Shown here in pieces: positions 32,153 through 41,498 of a stretch of DNA of 64,000 bases. Position 1 is the stretch's first letter. Each line of letters starts with the position of its first letter. The notes under the pieces are model-generated. The model was given only the letters and a program-made list of their open reading frames with translations, was not told the origin of the DNA and made no database searches. The translations under genes were made by a program, and so were the position numbers. The DNA is from Curtobacterium flaccumfaciens pv. betae (GTDB taxonomy: Bacteria; Actinomycetota; Actinomycetes; Actinomycetales; Microbacteriaceae). The stretch spans positions 2,790,001-2,854,000 of the forward strand of contig NZ_JAPJDC010000001.1 of NCBI RefSeq assembly GCF_026241855.1, read 5' to 3'.

Positions 32153-33265
32153 GTGGTGGAACCCCGTGCACTACCTTCCCTCGACCGACGGCCAACGCCG
32201 CTTCCGGGCAACGGTGCTCCCGTGCTGAGGCTCCCCGACCACTGGGTGTGGGACTTCTGGTTCGCCGATGACGGCGACCGCCACCACGTGTTCTTCCTCC
32301 ACGCACCGCGGTCGCTCGGCGACGAGCACCGTCGACACCGTGCAGCCCGCATCGGTCATGCCGTCTCCGACGACCTCGTCGACTGGGAGATCCTGGACGG
32401 ACCGTTCGGGCCCGGTCCCGACAACGCGTTCGACGGAACGGCGACCTGGACCGGGAGCGTCGTGCGCGGCCAGGACGACCGCTGGTGGATGTTCTACACC
32501 GGCACATGGTTCCTCGAGGACGAGCCCGTCCACACCAACATCGAGACGGTCGGGGTCGCCGTGTCCGACGACCTCGTCACCTGGCAGAAGCTGCCCGGCC
32601 CTGTGACGCGCGCCGACCCCCGCTGGTACGAGACCCTCGGCAACGACCCCGACGTCGACGGCGCACTCTTCCCGGAAGAGGCCTGGCGCGACCCATGGGT
32701 CCACGAGGACCCTTCTGGCGGGCTCTGGCACATGCTCGTCACCGCCCGCTCCACCGAGGGACCGCTCGACGACCGCGGAGTCATCGGACACGCGACGTCC
32801 ACCGACCTCGAGCGCTGGGAGGTACAGCCACCGCTGACCTCACCCGGATCAGGCTTCGTCCACCTCGAGGTACCGCAGGTCGTGCAGGTCGACGGCGCCT
32901 GGTTCCTGGTGTTCTCCTGCCCCGCTGACGCCCTCAGCACGGCCAATCCACGCGCCGACGAGACACCGGGCACCTGGTCGGTCCCGATCGACGGGCCCTT
33001 CGGCCCGTTCGACGTGACGGACGCCGAGCCGCTGACCGACGTGACGTGCTACTCGGGCCGGGTCGTCCGTCGTCGGGACGGCTCACCCGTCCTGATGACT
33101 TTCGCGAACGGCCGCGCCGGAGAACCCCTCCCCGGCTTCCTGCGCGACCCGGTCGACGTGCACGTCGTCGACGGTCGGCTGGCCCTCCGTCCAGCGACGC
33201 CCACGGCCCAGCCCCGGCCCCAGCCCCAGCCCTGCCCCGCCGGCAGCGGTAGGGCCGCTCCGTGA
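32153..33265 (+). CDS. Glycoside hydrolase of the five-bladed propeller group (GH32/68/43-like)
   Basis: 370 residues from GTG 32153; the true start is uncertain because the ribosome-binding site is weak and VLRLPDHWVWDFWF at 32222 is an alternative. The motif WVWDFWFADDGDRHHVFFLH and the repeated DDLVDWEILDGPF, DDLVTWQKLPGPV, TDLERWEVQPPLT segments are typical of blades in fructan- or arabinan-acting enzymes; WRDPWVHED supplies the mid-sequence RDP. No signal peptide, so it acts on imported oligosaccharide. It heads the operon with the ABC importer. Confidence 0.75.
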   Translation: MVEPRALPSLDRRPTPLPGNGAPVLRLPDHWVWDFWFADDGDRHHVFFLHAPRSLGDEHRRHRAARIGHAVSDDLVDWEILDGPFGPGPDNAFDGTATWTGSVVRGQDDRWWMFYTGTWFLEDEPVHTNIETVGVAVSDDLVTWQKLPGPVTRADPRWYETLGNDPDVDGALFPEEAWRDPWVHEDPSGGLWHMLVTARSTEGPLDDRGVIGHATSTDLERWEVQPPLTSPGSGFVHLEVPQVVQVDGAWFLVFSCPADALSTANPRADETPGTWSVPIDGPFGPFDVTDAEPLTDVTCYSGRVVRRRDGSPVLMTFANGRAGEPLPGFLRDPVDVHVVDGRLALRPATPTAQPRPQPQPCPAGSGRAAP

Positions 33266-33310
33266 ACGCCCGTCCCGTCGCCCGACACCCGATCCCACTC
33301 AAGGAGAACC

Positions 33311-34636
33311 ATGCACACCACGTCCCTCGTCCGCCGGACAGGAACGGTCATCGCCCTCGCCGCGGTCGCCGCTGCCGCCCTCACCGGCTGCTCCTCCGGC
33401 TCCGCTTCCAGCAGTGCTGCTGGCAGCGGGACCGGCAGCATCGTCGTCTGGGGCCACCAGGGCCAGGACTCCGAGGTCGCGGCCATCCAGAACGCCGTCA
33501 AGGGCTTCAACGCGTCACAGAAGAAGGTGAAGGCGACCCTGAAGCTCATCTCCGGCGACACCTACACCAGCACCGTGACGAGCACCCCGACGAACAAGTT
33601 GCCGGATGTGCTCGAGATCGACGGCCCGACGCTCGCGAGCTACGTCTACAACGGCAAGCTCACTCCGCTCAGCGACTACGTGTCGAAGTCCACCGTCAGC
33701 AACGCCACGAGCGGCTCGATCGCCGAGGGTACCGACAACGGCAAGCTCTACGGCCTCGCGCAGTACAGCTCGGCGATGGGCCTCTACGGCAACAAGAAGC
33801 TCCTCAAGGCCGCCGGTGTTCAGCTCCCGACTTCGCCGTCCACTGCGTGGACGCCGGAACAGTTCTCGGCGGCGCTGAAGAAGCTCGCCGCGGCGAACTC
33901 CTCAGGGAAAGCGCTCGACCTCACCGAAGCGTCGATGAACGCCGAGTGGGGCACGTACGGCTTCTCGCCGATGGTCCAGTCTGCCGGGGGCAACCTCGTC
34001 CAGGGCGACAAGGCCACTGGTGTGCTGAACTCCGCTGCCTCGGTCAAGGCCCTCGAGGACATCGCGTCCTGGAAGCCCTACGTCGACGCGAACACGGACG
34101 GCAACGCCTTCCAGAACGGCCGCGTCGCGCTGAGCCTCAGCGGACACTGGAACTACCCGGCCTACTCGAAGGCGGCCGGCAGCAACCTCGTGGCCCTGCC
34201 GCTGCCGAACTTCGGCAAGGGTGAGAAGGTCGGCGCCGGGTCCTGGACCTGGGGCATGAGCTCGGCCACCAAGAACGGCAAGGCCGCAGGTGCCTTCATG
34301 GACTACCTGCTCAACGACACCAGCGTCAAGGCGATCACGGACGCGAACGGTGCTCCGGCAGCGACGAAGTCCGTGTTCGACAAGCAGGCCGACTACCAGC
34401 CCGGTGGTGCCCTCGCCCTCTGGGGGCAACAGCTCGAGCAGTCCTGCCCCGCCACGGCGATCACGGACTCCTGTATCGCGGTCTACCGACCGGTGACCCC
34501 GGGCTACCCGGTCATCACCTCGAAGTTCGCCAGTGCGCTCTCCGCGGCCTGGGGCGGCGCCGACGCGAAGGAGCAGCTGACCACCGCAGCCCAGTCCATC
34601 GACCAAGCCTTCTCCGACAGCAACGACTACAAGTGA
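33311..34636 (+). CDS. ABC sugar transporter, solute-binding lipoprotein
   Basis: 441 residues with lipoprotein signal (AALTGCSS, Cys about residue 25). The mature protein is an extracellular family-1 binding protein: SIVVWGHQGQDSEVAAIQNA, NKLPDVLEIDGPTLASYVYN, ALSLSGHWNYPAYSKAAGSN. It delivers a sugar to the two permeases downstream. No ATPase gene is present, which is usual in actinobacteria, where a shared MsiK-type ATPase serves many importers. Confidence 0.93.
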   Translation: MHTTSLVRRTGTVIALAAVAAAALTGCSSGSASSSAAGSGTGSIVVWGHQGQDSEVAAIQNAVKGFNASQKKVKATLKLISGDTYTSTVTSTPTNKLPDVLEIDGPTLASYVYNGKLTPLSDYVSKSTVSNATSGSIAEGTDNGKLYGLAQYSSAMGLYGNKKLLKAAGVQLPTSPSTAWTPEQFSAALKKLAAANSSGKALDLTEASMNAEWGTYGFSPMVQSAGGNLVQGDKATGVLNSAASVKALEDIASWKPYVDANTDGNAFQNGRVALSLSGHWNYPAYSKAAGSNLVALPLPNFGKGEKVGAGSWTWGMSSATKNGKAAGAFMDYLLNDTSVKAITDANGAPAATKSVFDKQADYQPGGALALWGQQLEQSCPATAITDSCIAVYRPVTPGYPVITSKFASALSAAWGGADAKEQLTTAAQSIDQAFSDSNDYK

Positions 34637-34709
34637 TCGGCGGTGGAGACGTCGGCCTGCCCGACGTCTCCACCGGTACCGCCCCCGAACAGGACGACCA
34701 GGAGCACCA

Positions 34710-35696
34710 GTGACCAGCACGCCCAGTCCCCAGTCGGATGCCCCGCCGACGCCATCCAGGGCGCGGGAGCGCCGCGCTCCCCGACAACTGCGCAAACAGC
34801 GGAGCGGCGCCTTTGCCGGTCCGCTAATGGCCCTCCCCGCGATGAGCGGCATCGTCCTGTTCATCGCAGTACCCTTCGTCGCCGCGATAGGGCTGTCGTT
34901 CTTCAACGTCCAGATCGGGTCGCCGCGTCCGCCGACGTTCCTCGGATTCACGCAGTACGTGCGCCTCTTCGCCGACCCCGTCGAGGCGCCGCAGTTCTTC
35001 CGCGCTCTCGGCAACAACCTCTTCTTCGCCGCGGTCGTCATCCCGGTGCAGACCGGGCTGGCGCTCGTGTTCGCCGTCCTGCTCAACCAGCAGCTCAAGG
35101 GCATCAAGTTCTTCCGCACTTTCTTCTTCATGCCCGTCGTCTTCCCCATGGCGCTCGTCGCTGTCATCTGGCGCGTCATCCTCGACCGCAGCGGGGACGG
35201 TCTGCTGAACAGCGCGGTCGAGACCGTGACCGGCGGGACCGTCGGCGCGCACAACTGGCTCGGCTCCGGCAACACGGCGATGTTCTCCGTCATCGTCCTG
35301 TCGGTCTGGCAGGGCGTCGGCTTCCAGATGGTGATCATCCTCGCGGCCTTGCAGGAGATCCCCGAGGAGCGCTACGAGGCCGCACGACTCGACCGAGCGA
35401 ACGTCTTCCAGCAGTTCCGCTACATCACCGTGCCCGGCGTCCGGAACACCCTGATCTTCGTCGTGCTGCTCACGACGATCTTCGCCTTCCGGGTCTACGA
35501 CCAGGTGTACATCCTGATCACCACCGCCGGGGGGAACGAGAACGCCCTCCGCACTGTCCTGTACCAGGCGACGAACGCGATCCTCGCCGAGAACAGCGTC
35601 GGTCAGGCAGCCGCCATCTCGGTGGTCCTCTTCCTGATCATCGTCGTCATCACCCTCGTCCAGCGAGCCGCCCTGCGCCAGAGGAGCGAAAGTTGA
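34710..35696 (+). CDS. ABC sugar transporter permease 1
   Basis: 328 residues from GTG 34710, behind AGGAGCACCA. Six transmembrane helices and the EAA loop (EIPEERYEAARLDRANVFQQ FRYITVPGV) that contacts the ATPase. MalF/UgpA type. Its stop overlaps the TTG start of permease 2. Confidence 0.93.
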   Translation: MTSTPSPQSDAPPTPSRARERRAPRQLRKQRSGAFAGPLMALPAMSGIVLFIAVPFVAAIGLSFFNVQIGSPRPPTFLGFTQYVRLFADPVEAPQFFRALGNNLFFAAVVIPVQTGLALVFAVLLNQQLKGIKFFRTFFFMPVVFPMALVAVIWRVILDRSGDGLLNSAVETVTGGTVGAHNWLGSGNTAMFSVIVLSVWQGVGFQMVIILAALQEIPEERYEAARLDRANVFQQFRYITVPGVRNTLIFVVLLTTIFAFRVYDQVYILITTAGGNENALRTVLYQATNAILAENSVGQAAAISVVLFLIIVVITLVQRAALRQRSES

Positions 35697-36544
35697 GCAC
35701 CATCCGACCCACCCGCAAGCGACTCTCGAAGGCCGGCTCCTACGCCATCCTCATCGTGATGTCGGCGGTCATGTTCTCGCCGATCTACTACCTGCTGATC
35801 GGCAGCTTCAAGCCGAGCTCCGAGGTCCTCGATGGCTTCACCGGTTTCCTCCCCATCCACCTGTCGCTCCAGAACTACCTCGGGGTCTTCAAGGCCCTCG
35901 ACTCGGACGCGACGGGGTACTTCTGGCGGTTCATGGGCAACTCCGTCGCCATCTCGCTGGTCATCGTGCTCGGCGGGCTCGTCGTGAACTCGATGGCGGG
36001 CTACTCCTTCGCGCGCCTGCAGTGGCGCGGCAAGAACGCGGTGTTCGTCATCGTCGTCCTGCTGATCATCGTGCCGTTCGAGTCCGTCGCGGTCCCGCTG
36101 CTGTTCTTGCTGAACGGCCATCGCGACACCCTGTTCGTGCAGATGATCCCGTTCGTGGCGAACGCGTTCTCGATCTTCTTGTTCTACACGTTCTTCCTCA
36201 ACCTGCCGAAGAGTATCGAGGAGGCCGCGCGCCTGGACGGTCTCGGGGCCTTCGGCACGTTCGCCCGGGTCGTCGTCCCGAACGCCAGACCGGTCGTCGC
36301 GACCGTGGCCATCCTCACGTTCCTCAGCTCGTGGGGGTCGTACCTCTGGCCGTCGATCGTGACGTCCGATCCGAACGCCCGCCCGCTCCCGCTCGAGATG
36401 AGCGTGTTCTCCGGCCAGACGCCGGTCGACTGGGGACAGACGTTCGCTTTCGGGACCCTGCTGGTGCTGCCGGTCCTGATCGTCTTCCTCGCGTTCCAGC
36501 GGTTCTTCATCCAGAGTGTCGCCGGTTCGGCCGTCAAGGGATGA
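35693..36544 (+). CDS. ABC sugar transporter permease 2
   Basis: 283 residues from TTG 35693, overlapping the preceding stop (TTGA). MalG/UgpE type with EAA loop SIEEAARLDGLGAFGTFARV VVPNARP and six helices. Completes the importer. No further gene follows in the operon. Confidence 0.93.
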   Translation: MSTIRPTRKRLSKAGSYAILIVMSAVMFSPIYYLLIGSFKPSSEVLDGFTGFLPIHLSLQNYLGVFKALDSDATGYFWRFMGNSVAISLVIVLGGLVVNSMAGYSFARLQWRGKNAVFVIVVLLIIVPFESVAVPLLFLLNGHRDTLFVQMIPFVANAFSIFLFYTFFLNLPKSIEEAARLDGLGAFGTFARVVVPNARPVVATVAILTFLSSWGSYLWPSIVTSDPNARPLPLEMSVFSGQTPVDWGQTFAFGTLLVLPVLIVFLAFQRFFIQSVAGSAVKG

Positions 36545-37271
36545 CGCTCGCTTGCTCGAGTCGACGTGGAACTCGTCGGTTGTGCCAGGCGGCACTTCGG
36601 CCAGGAACGCGGAGTCGGGTTGCGAGCTCGTCGGTGCGCAGAGGTCGCGGAACATGAACCAGCCACGGTCGCGCGGAGGGCAGGCTCGGGTCCGGATTCA
36701 GGCTCGGCCTCGAGAGCGGAGCATGCAATGAGTGAGGCGTTCTCTGGGGAATCGGCGTCTGTGCGGTCGACCCATGTGGACGAGCTGCAGGCACACGAGA
36801 TCGCGAGAGGCTCACTCGGCGAATCCGATAAGCCGCCGCGGACGGGTCTGGATGAAGTCGACGATGACCTAGACGGGCGGCAGGTCAGGCGTCGCGGCAA
36901 GTGTTCGAGCCGGCGCCGCGGGGCCAGGCGTCGTCGGCTTCACCGTCGTCGTTCGGCATCGGCATCGGCATCAACACGAGGATGCCTTCGAGCTCCATTC
37001 TGAGCCGCGGCGCCTGCGCGAGCGCGTCGAGCGCGTCGAGTGACTTGCTGGACGTGGGCAGGGATGTGGTCGCGGAGTCATTCGAGCAGGCGCTCCATCT
37101 TGTTGGGCATCCGCATCGCCGGCCACAGCGTCACGGAGCTGCAGAAGCAGAGCATCGATGTGTCGCCAGAAGTGACCTCGAGACTGCAATACCGGGGCTT
37201 CGACTTCAACGACGATCTTGAAGGCAAGCTATGCCAGGGTGGAGATGCCCCCGAGCGAAAGGCGACCTCCC
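36545..37271. other. Junction region between sugar locus and Lsr2, gene fragments only
   Basis: About 725 bp. On the minus strand around 36895-37030 the frame LEGILVLMPMPMPNDDGEAD resembles the C-terminus of the protein at 40657 (DDLLVPMPNDDEGDD), so a fragment of a related gene is present. No complete gene. The end supplies the leader of lsr2 (CTATGCCAGGG, GAAAGGCG). Confidence 0.45.
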
Positions 37272-37616
37272 ATGGCGCAAAAAGTCACCACGCACCTCGT
37301 CGACGACCTCACCGGCGACACCATCGAAGACGGCAAGGGCCGCACCATCACGTTCGGCTTCGACCGCGCCTACTACGAAATCGACCTCACCGACGACAAC
37401 GCCGAGGCGCTCCGCGAAGCGTTCTCCGACTACATGGCCGCCGCACGTAAGGTCACGGGCCGCGCCGGGCGCACCAGTGGCGGCAGCGCGCCGAAACGTG
37501 GGAACTCGGAAGAGCTCGCGAAGATCCGCGAGTGGGCCAACGCGAACGGCCACGAAGTCTCCTCCCGCGGCCGCATCAGCCAGGCCGTCCGCGACGCATA
37601 CGACGCTGCACACTGA
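37272..37616 (+). CDS. lsr2: Lsr2-family nucleoid protein, intact
   Basis: 114 residues from ATG 37272. Dimerisation domain: MAQKVTTHLVDDLTGDTIED, GRTITFGFDRAYYEIDLTDD, NAEALREAFSDYMAAARKV. DNA-binding domain: SEELAKIREWANANGHEVSS RGRISQAVRDAYDAAH, the Lsr2 fold whose RGR-type loop enters the minor groove of AT-rich DNA. Lsr2 is the actinobacterial H-NS analogue that silences foreign genes. Located inside AT-mixed accessory DNA with secreted virulence-type genes, it is a likely silencer of them. Two damaged paralogues are at 10378 and 26103. Confidence 0.93.
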   Translation: MAQKVTTHLVDDLTGDTIEDGKGRTITFGFDRAYYEIDLTDDNAEALREAFSDYMAAARKVTGRAGRTSGGSAPKRGNSEELAKIREWANANGHEVSSRGRISQAVRDAYDAAH

Positions 37617-37633
37617 CGCCACTCCCCCACGAA

Positions 37634-37667
37634 AAGAGCCGGCCGCCCTCGAGGGCGGCCGGCTCTT
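37634..37667 (+). terminator. Perfect palindromic terminator of lsr2
   Basis: AAGAGCCGGCCGCCCTC and its exact complement form a 17-bp stem, 17 bp after the lsr2 stop, followed by CTCG. Confidence 0.85.
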
Positions 37668-37885
37668 CTCGTTCACGCCGATAGGGCGCTCTTATGTCAG
37701 ATCGTCCTCAGATAAATCGTTCGGAGCCAAGGTCGGAAGAGCTTCATCTTCGGGGAATTGAACAGCATCGAGCAAATCTGCCGTACGACTACGCCGTGTA
37801 ACAAGACTGATCCTCAGGCAGCCCGCGCGCCCCCTAGGAGCGCCGGCTGTCTGCCCTCGCCTGTACCCCATCTCCCGAGGCAGCC

Positions 37886-38257
37886 GTGACTCCTGACCTT
37901 TTCGGGGACATCACCATCACTGTCGCCGTCCTCATGCTCACGGCTGCTCTCGCGGCCGGATGGATCGACGCAGTCGTCGGGGGAGGTGGACTGTTGCAAT
38001 TACCAGCGCTTCTCCTCGTCCCGGGCATCACGACCGTCCAGGCCCTCGCGACCAACAAACTCGCCTCGCTGTCCGGTACCACCACCAGTGCGGTCACCTG
38101 GTACCGGCGTGCCCACCCCGATCTGCGGACAGCCCTGCCGATGGCAGCTATTGCCCTCGTGGGCAGCTTCGGCGGGGCGAACTTTGCAGCCGCGCTCCCG
38201 GCAAGCGTTTTCAAACCCGTCGTCGTCGCGCTTGTCGTCGTAGCCATCAGGAGGTAG
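37886..38257 (+). pseudogene. TSUP (TauE/SafE) permease, N-terminal half
   Basis: 123 residues from GTG 37886. LTAALAAGWIDAVVGGGGLL QLPALL is the first-repeat signature of the sulfite-exporter TauE/SafE family, and SVFKPVVVALVVVAI completes the third or fourth helix. The family normally has about 250 residues and two repeats; here a stop (AIRR, TAG) cuts it after the first. Following sequence includes TVEHLYIATLFSAVSIRG in frame but after the stop. Confidence 0.75.
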
Positions 38258-38798
38258 GCGTACCCGACGAGGCCAGCATCCACGGATGGGTCGGACTGGC
38301 TGACGTGCCACAGCCGCTCAACCGTAGAACACTTGTACATCGCGACGCTGTTCAGCGCGGTCTCAATACGGGGCTAAGCAACGGCCGCAGCCGAAGCAGG
38401 GATGATCATGGTTCACCGTGCTACCCCTGGTCGCGGCCGGCACGCTGACTGCCGTGTTGGTCCTGGGAAGGTTCAGCGCGACCAACTCAGCCTCAGGAAA
38501 ATCGGTCGGGTTCCGGGCGACGATCTCGGATTGATCAAGAACGGTCCGTCAAGGGACCGCCCGCCAATCACCGCACCGCGGTCTACCAATCCTGCAGGGG
38601 CGCCCTCCACCTCCTGTTACGCCGGGTCCCACTCCGATACTCGGTGAAGACACCGGCCGCATTGCCGCTGCCAGCGTTCCGGCGACTCCGGGTTCGGGAC
38701 GCTTTTTAGTGATGAGTCTTCGGTCTGCGTCCCACGTTCGTACTTCACCTGAGTGCAGTCTCACATAAATGGGCACCATTGCGGTCTAAGGTACTGGT
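38258..38798. other. Gap of gene fragments before the pectate lyase
   Basis: Plus-strand frame about 38415-38534 reads TVLPLVAAGTLTAVLVLGRF and SATNSASGKSVGFRATISD, a membrane-protein tail without a beginning. A minus-strand ORF ending near 38550 starts VPIYVRLHSGEVRTWDADRR. Neither is supported as a full gene. Confidence 0.35.
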
Positions 38799-38813
38799 CA
38801 GACGATCATATAG
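38799..38813. promoter_or_regulatory. ACGATCGT-like site (candidate operator 8)
   Basis: CAGACGATCATATAG, about 115 bp before the pectate lyase start. Left half identical to the sites at 1660, 26598 and 52220; right half ATATAG corresponds to GTATAG at 47294, so it is a mixed-type member. Confidence 0.5.
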
Positions 38814-38925
38814 CAAACAGCTTCGGTCATCCTGATTGGCGCCGGACTTCGTTGCCAACCTGCGGGACAGCACGGCACGACTTCAACCGTGTGCACCTCC
38901 CGACGCAATGGAAAGGGAAGGTCAT

Positions 38926-39810
38926 ATGAGTATTCGGTCACGATCTCGATTGATGATTGTCACGACCTGCGGCGTGCTCGCTGCAGTAGGGGCTTTGGCA
39001 AGCCCTGCATTCGCCGATTCCCCTGTAGGAGGCGATGTGCTGCAGCACTCAGTCCAGCCTGCTGAGCAGACCGCAACGCCGGGGCATTGGACGCCAGCTC
39101 GCAAGGGAGAACCACTCCCAGTTGCTTCGGTGTTCCCTACACCGACCGCGCAGCTGCCAGTTGCGCGTACCCCACTGGTGATTCCAGCAGGCACCACGCG
39201 GGACTTCCACAACGCAGGAATCAGCGGAACGACGTCTGGAACCAGTGAGCTTCAGAACCCCGTGGTGGTGGTCGAGCCGGGTGCGACCGTGAAGAATCTT
39301 ATCATCGAGCCGCCAGCGGCAGATGGAGTGCACTGCCTTGGAACGTGCACGCTCGACCACGTTTGGTGGCTGAGCGTTGGAGAAGACGCAGCGACCCTTC
39401 AAGAGGGCTCGCCAAGCTCTTCTGTCATGAAAGTCATCGGGGGCGGGGCAAAGAACGCCTACGATAAAGTGTTCCAGATCGACGGTGCCGGTACAGCGTC
39501 GGTGACGGGATTTACTGCCGAGAATATCGGCACTTTGATGCGCAGTTGCGGTCAGTGCGTGCATCAACACACGAGACATCTCTACATTCAGAACGACTTC
39601 ATTCAGAACGGCAAGTACAAGATTGCCGGTGTTAACGTGAACTATGGCGATACGGCTGACATCTCCGACGTGGTAGTACGCGGCTCGAGGATGCAGGTGT
39701 GTCAGCGTACCATCGGACACACCGACCGCCCAGCGGAATATCTTCCGGGCGACATATCCGACGGGACCTATTGCCGTTTCGACCCGTCAAAAATTGTCTT
39801 CCAGGGGTGA
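38926..39810 (+). CDS. Secreted pectate lyase, PL3 family
   Basis: 294 residues from ATG 38926, with GGGAAGG upstream. Signal peptide about 1-30 (ALASPAFADS). A short proline-rich linker precedes the PL3 domain from about 90: VVVEPGATVKNLIIEPPAAD, GVHCLGTCTLDHVWWLSVGE DAATL, AKNAYDKVFQIDG, RSCGQCVHQHTRHLYIQNDF, CQRTIGHTD. These match the HCxGxCxLxNVWWxxVGEDA and RSCGxC blocks of PL3. PL3 lyases cleave polygalacturonate by beta-elimination and need calcium. A candidate operator lies upstream and a strong terminator downstream. Confidence 0.92.
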   Translation: MSIRSRSRLMIVTTCGVLAAVGALASPAFADSPVGGDVLQHSVQPAEQTATPGHWTPARKGEPLPVASVFPTPTAQLPVARTPLVIPAGTTRDFHNAGISGTTSGTSELQNPVVVVEPGATVKNLIIEPPAADGVHCLGTCTLDHVWWLSVGEDAATLQEGSPSSSVMKVIGGGAKNAYDKVFQIDGAGTASVTGFTAENIGTLMRSCGQCVHQHTRHLYIQNDFIQNGKYKIAGVNVNYGDTADISDVVVRGSRMQVCQRTIGHTDRPAEYLPGDISDGTYCRFDPSKIVFQG

Positions 39811-39900
39811 TTCGTCGAAGATAGTTAATGGAGCGCACTCCAGCCGGGCGATCCAAGAACCTATCCGCCAGCAGGCCTTCACGACTGGTTAGGCAAGGAC

Positions 39901-39934
39901 GGGAGGCGCGGTGCCAGCTGGCACCGCGCCTCCC
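39901..39934 (+). terminator. 34-bp perfect palindromic terminator
   Basis: GGGAGGCGCGGTGCCAG followed by its exact complement. The same design (GGAGGC...TGCCAGCTGGCA...GCCTCC) occurs at 51002 and 57039, so it is a terminator style of this genome. Confidence 0.85.
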
Positions 39935-39936
39935 GT

Positions 39937-40543
39937 GTGGTTGCCGAGTACGTTCCTCGGCCCATGGCGTCGCCGATCGCCGTAACGCCGCCACCGGCTT
40001 CCCAGTTGTTAGCTGTAATCCGACAAACCTGGATGAGCCCCGCGGCGGCGGCCGGGAAGCGCGACCCGGGGCGCCTGAGCCTTACCCTGTCGGACGTCGT
40101 CGTTGCTGTCGAGCTCGCCGATTGCGCTGCGTCGCTCGGGAAGCGCCAGCAAACCGGTGCCTTCCCGGGCGGCGCGTCGAGGGCCGCACCGAAGGTCAGG
40201 ATCAGTAGGCCGCCGACCTGCAACATCGCCGTGGCCTGCGCGTGCGGCGAAAGGCTGGCGACCAACGGCTCAAGGTAGGCGGGCAAACCATCCCCGGCGT
40301 CGTTCATGAGCCCCATGCAAGCCGCGCAGGTCACACCGTCGCGGCCGTGCTGGTCGCTCCGAAATGGTATGCAGCATGGCGTCGACGATCGTCTCGACTC
40401 TCGAGCGTGTGCAACGTCTGGATCAGGTAGAAGACAGCGGCCGGCAGCGCTTCCTCGGTGAGCATCACCATCTTCTTCGCCAGAACCGGAGGGATTTCGA
40501 GCGGCAGCCACAACGCCACACGCCGCATGCAGAAACGGCGCAA
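39937..40543 (-). pseudogene. Frameshifted hypothetical gene
   Basis: From ATG 40543 the frame gives LPLEIPPVLAKKMVMLTEEA LPAAVFYLIQTLHTLES, then after one or two frame changes GVTCAACMGLMNDAGDGLPA, YLEPLVASLSPHAQATAMLQ and VGGLLILTFGAALDAPPG. The pieces have coding character and one CAAC motif. No family recognised. Confidence 0.4.
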
Positions 40544-40656
40544 TGCTGCAGGGAAATTGCGGACCGGTTGCCTTGGCTGCCGATGTTCGTGGCCCGCGAG
40601 GATCGGTATGCATCTCGCGAGAGCTCAAACACGTATTGCTTCTGCCCACTCGAGGC

Positions 40657-41397
40657 TCAGCTGAATTGTAGGTCGTCACCCTCGTCGTCGTTGGGCATCG
40701 GCACCAGGAGGTCATCGATCGCGAGGCCGAGGCGATGCGCTTCCGCGAGTACCTCGGCGGATCGTGCGAACGCTGCGGCCGCCCGCACCTCGAGCTCACC
40801 GGCCTCCTTGTAGGTCTCGGCAGCACTCAGAGCGTCGAAGCGGCTCGACTTCCGAGTGTGCGCTCCGACGTTCTCGACGAACCCGGACGAGCTGCGCCTG
40901 GCCGGGACGATGGAGGTGATCGACCGCTTCGATAGCGGCACATCCGTCCTGGTCCAGCCGTAGATGTCGAGCGACAGCAGCATCTTGGCTGCGCGACGCC
41001 ACGGTTCGGTGACGGGGAAGCCACAGTCATGCTCGGAGAAATCAGCCTTCGTCGAGTCCAGGAGCGCCCGGGTCTCGTGCTGATGGCCGAGGTAGGCGTT
41101 CCCGACCACACGGAGCCATCGTGTGACGGCGCATGCCAGGCACGTGACCGGGTCGTCGTTGCTGGGGATGACGCGGCCGTGGATCTTCACGATGTTGCCG
41201 AGCTCGATCAGCCCGGGCGTGATGCTCCGGGCCTCCTGACGACTCAACTGCAGGAAGCCGACCAGGACCACGAGGAAGGCGTCACGCCGGCCCCGGAGGC
41301 CGGCTGGGTGGCGGTACTTCGGGATCTCTGCCAGCGCCCATTCGACGTCCGCGACCGACGCCTCCCCCTTCCAGACACGATCTACCGGCGGCACCAT
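40657..41397 (-). CDS. Tyrosine-recombinase-like protein lacking the C-terminal catalytic box
   Basis: 246 residues from ATG 41397. The segment RGRRDAFLVVLVGFLQLSRQ EARSITPGLIE resembles the first catalytic region of tyrosine recombinases (RDxxLLLLGFxxxLRRSEL), and VIPSNDDPVTCLACAVTRWL RVVG resembles the segment before their HxxR box. No HxxR or active-site Tyr follows; the protein ends DDLLVPMPNDDEGDDLQFS. Either a degenerate integrase or a related DNA-binding protein. Related C-terminal sequence is at about 36.9-37.0 kb. Confidence 0.5.
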   Translation of the reverse strand: MVPPVDRVWKGEASVADVEWALAEIPKYRHPAGLRGRRDAFLVVLVGFLQLSRQEARSITPGLIELGNIVKIHGRVIPSNDDPVTCLACAVTRWLRVVGNAYLGHQHETRALLDSTKADFSEHDCGFPVTEPWRRAAKMLLSLDIYGWTRTDVPLSKRSITSIVPARRSSSGFVENVGAHTRKSSRFDALSAAETYKEAGELEVRAAAAFARSAEVLAEAHRLGLAIDDLLVPMPNDDEGDDLQFS

Positions 41398-41498
41398 GAT
41401 CGGGGACGGCTCCCCCGCGGCGAGATGCTGGACGGCGATCGCCCTGCGTCGGATGCCTCAAACACGAGGGGCAGGGTGCCTGATAGCCGATCGCTCAC

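Noticed and set aside
40381..40395. GACGATCGTCTC as another operator
   Set aside because: Lies inside the decayed gene at 39937-40543 with no gene start nearby, and its flanks do not match.
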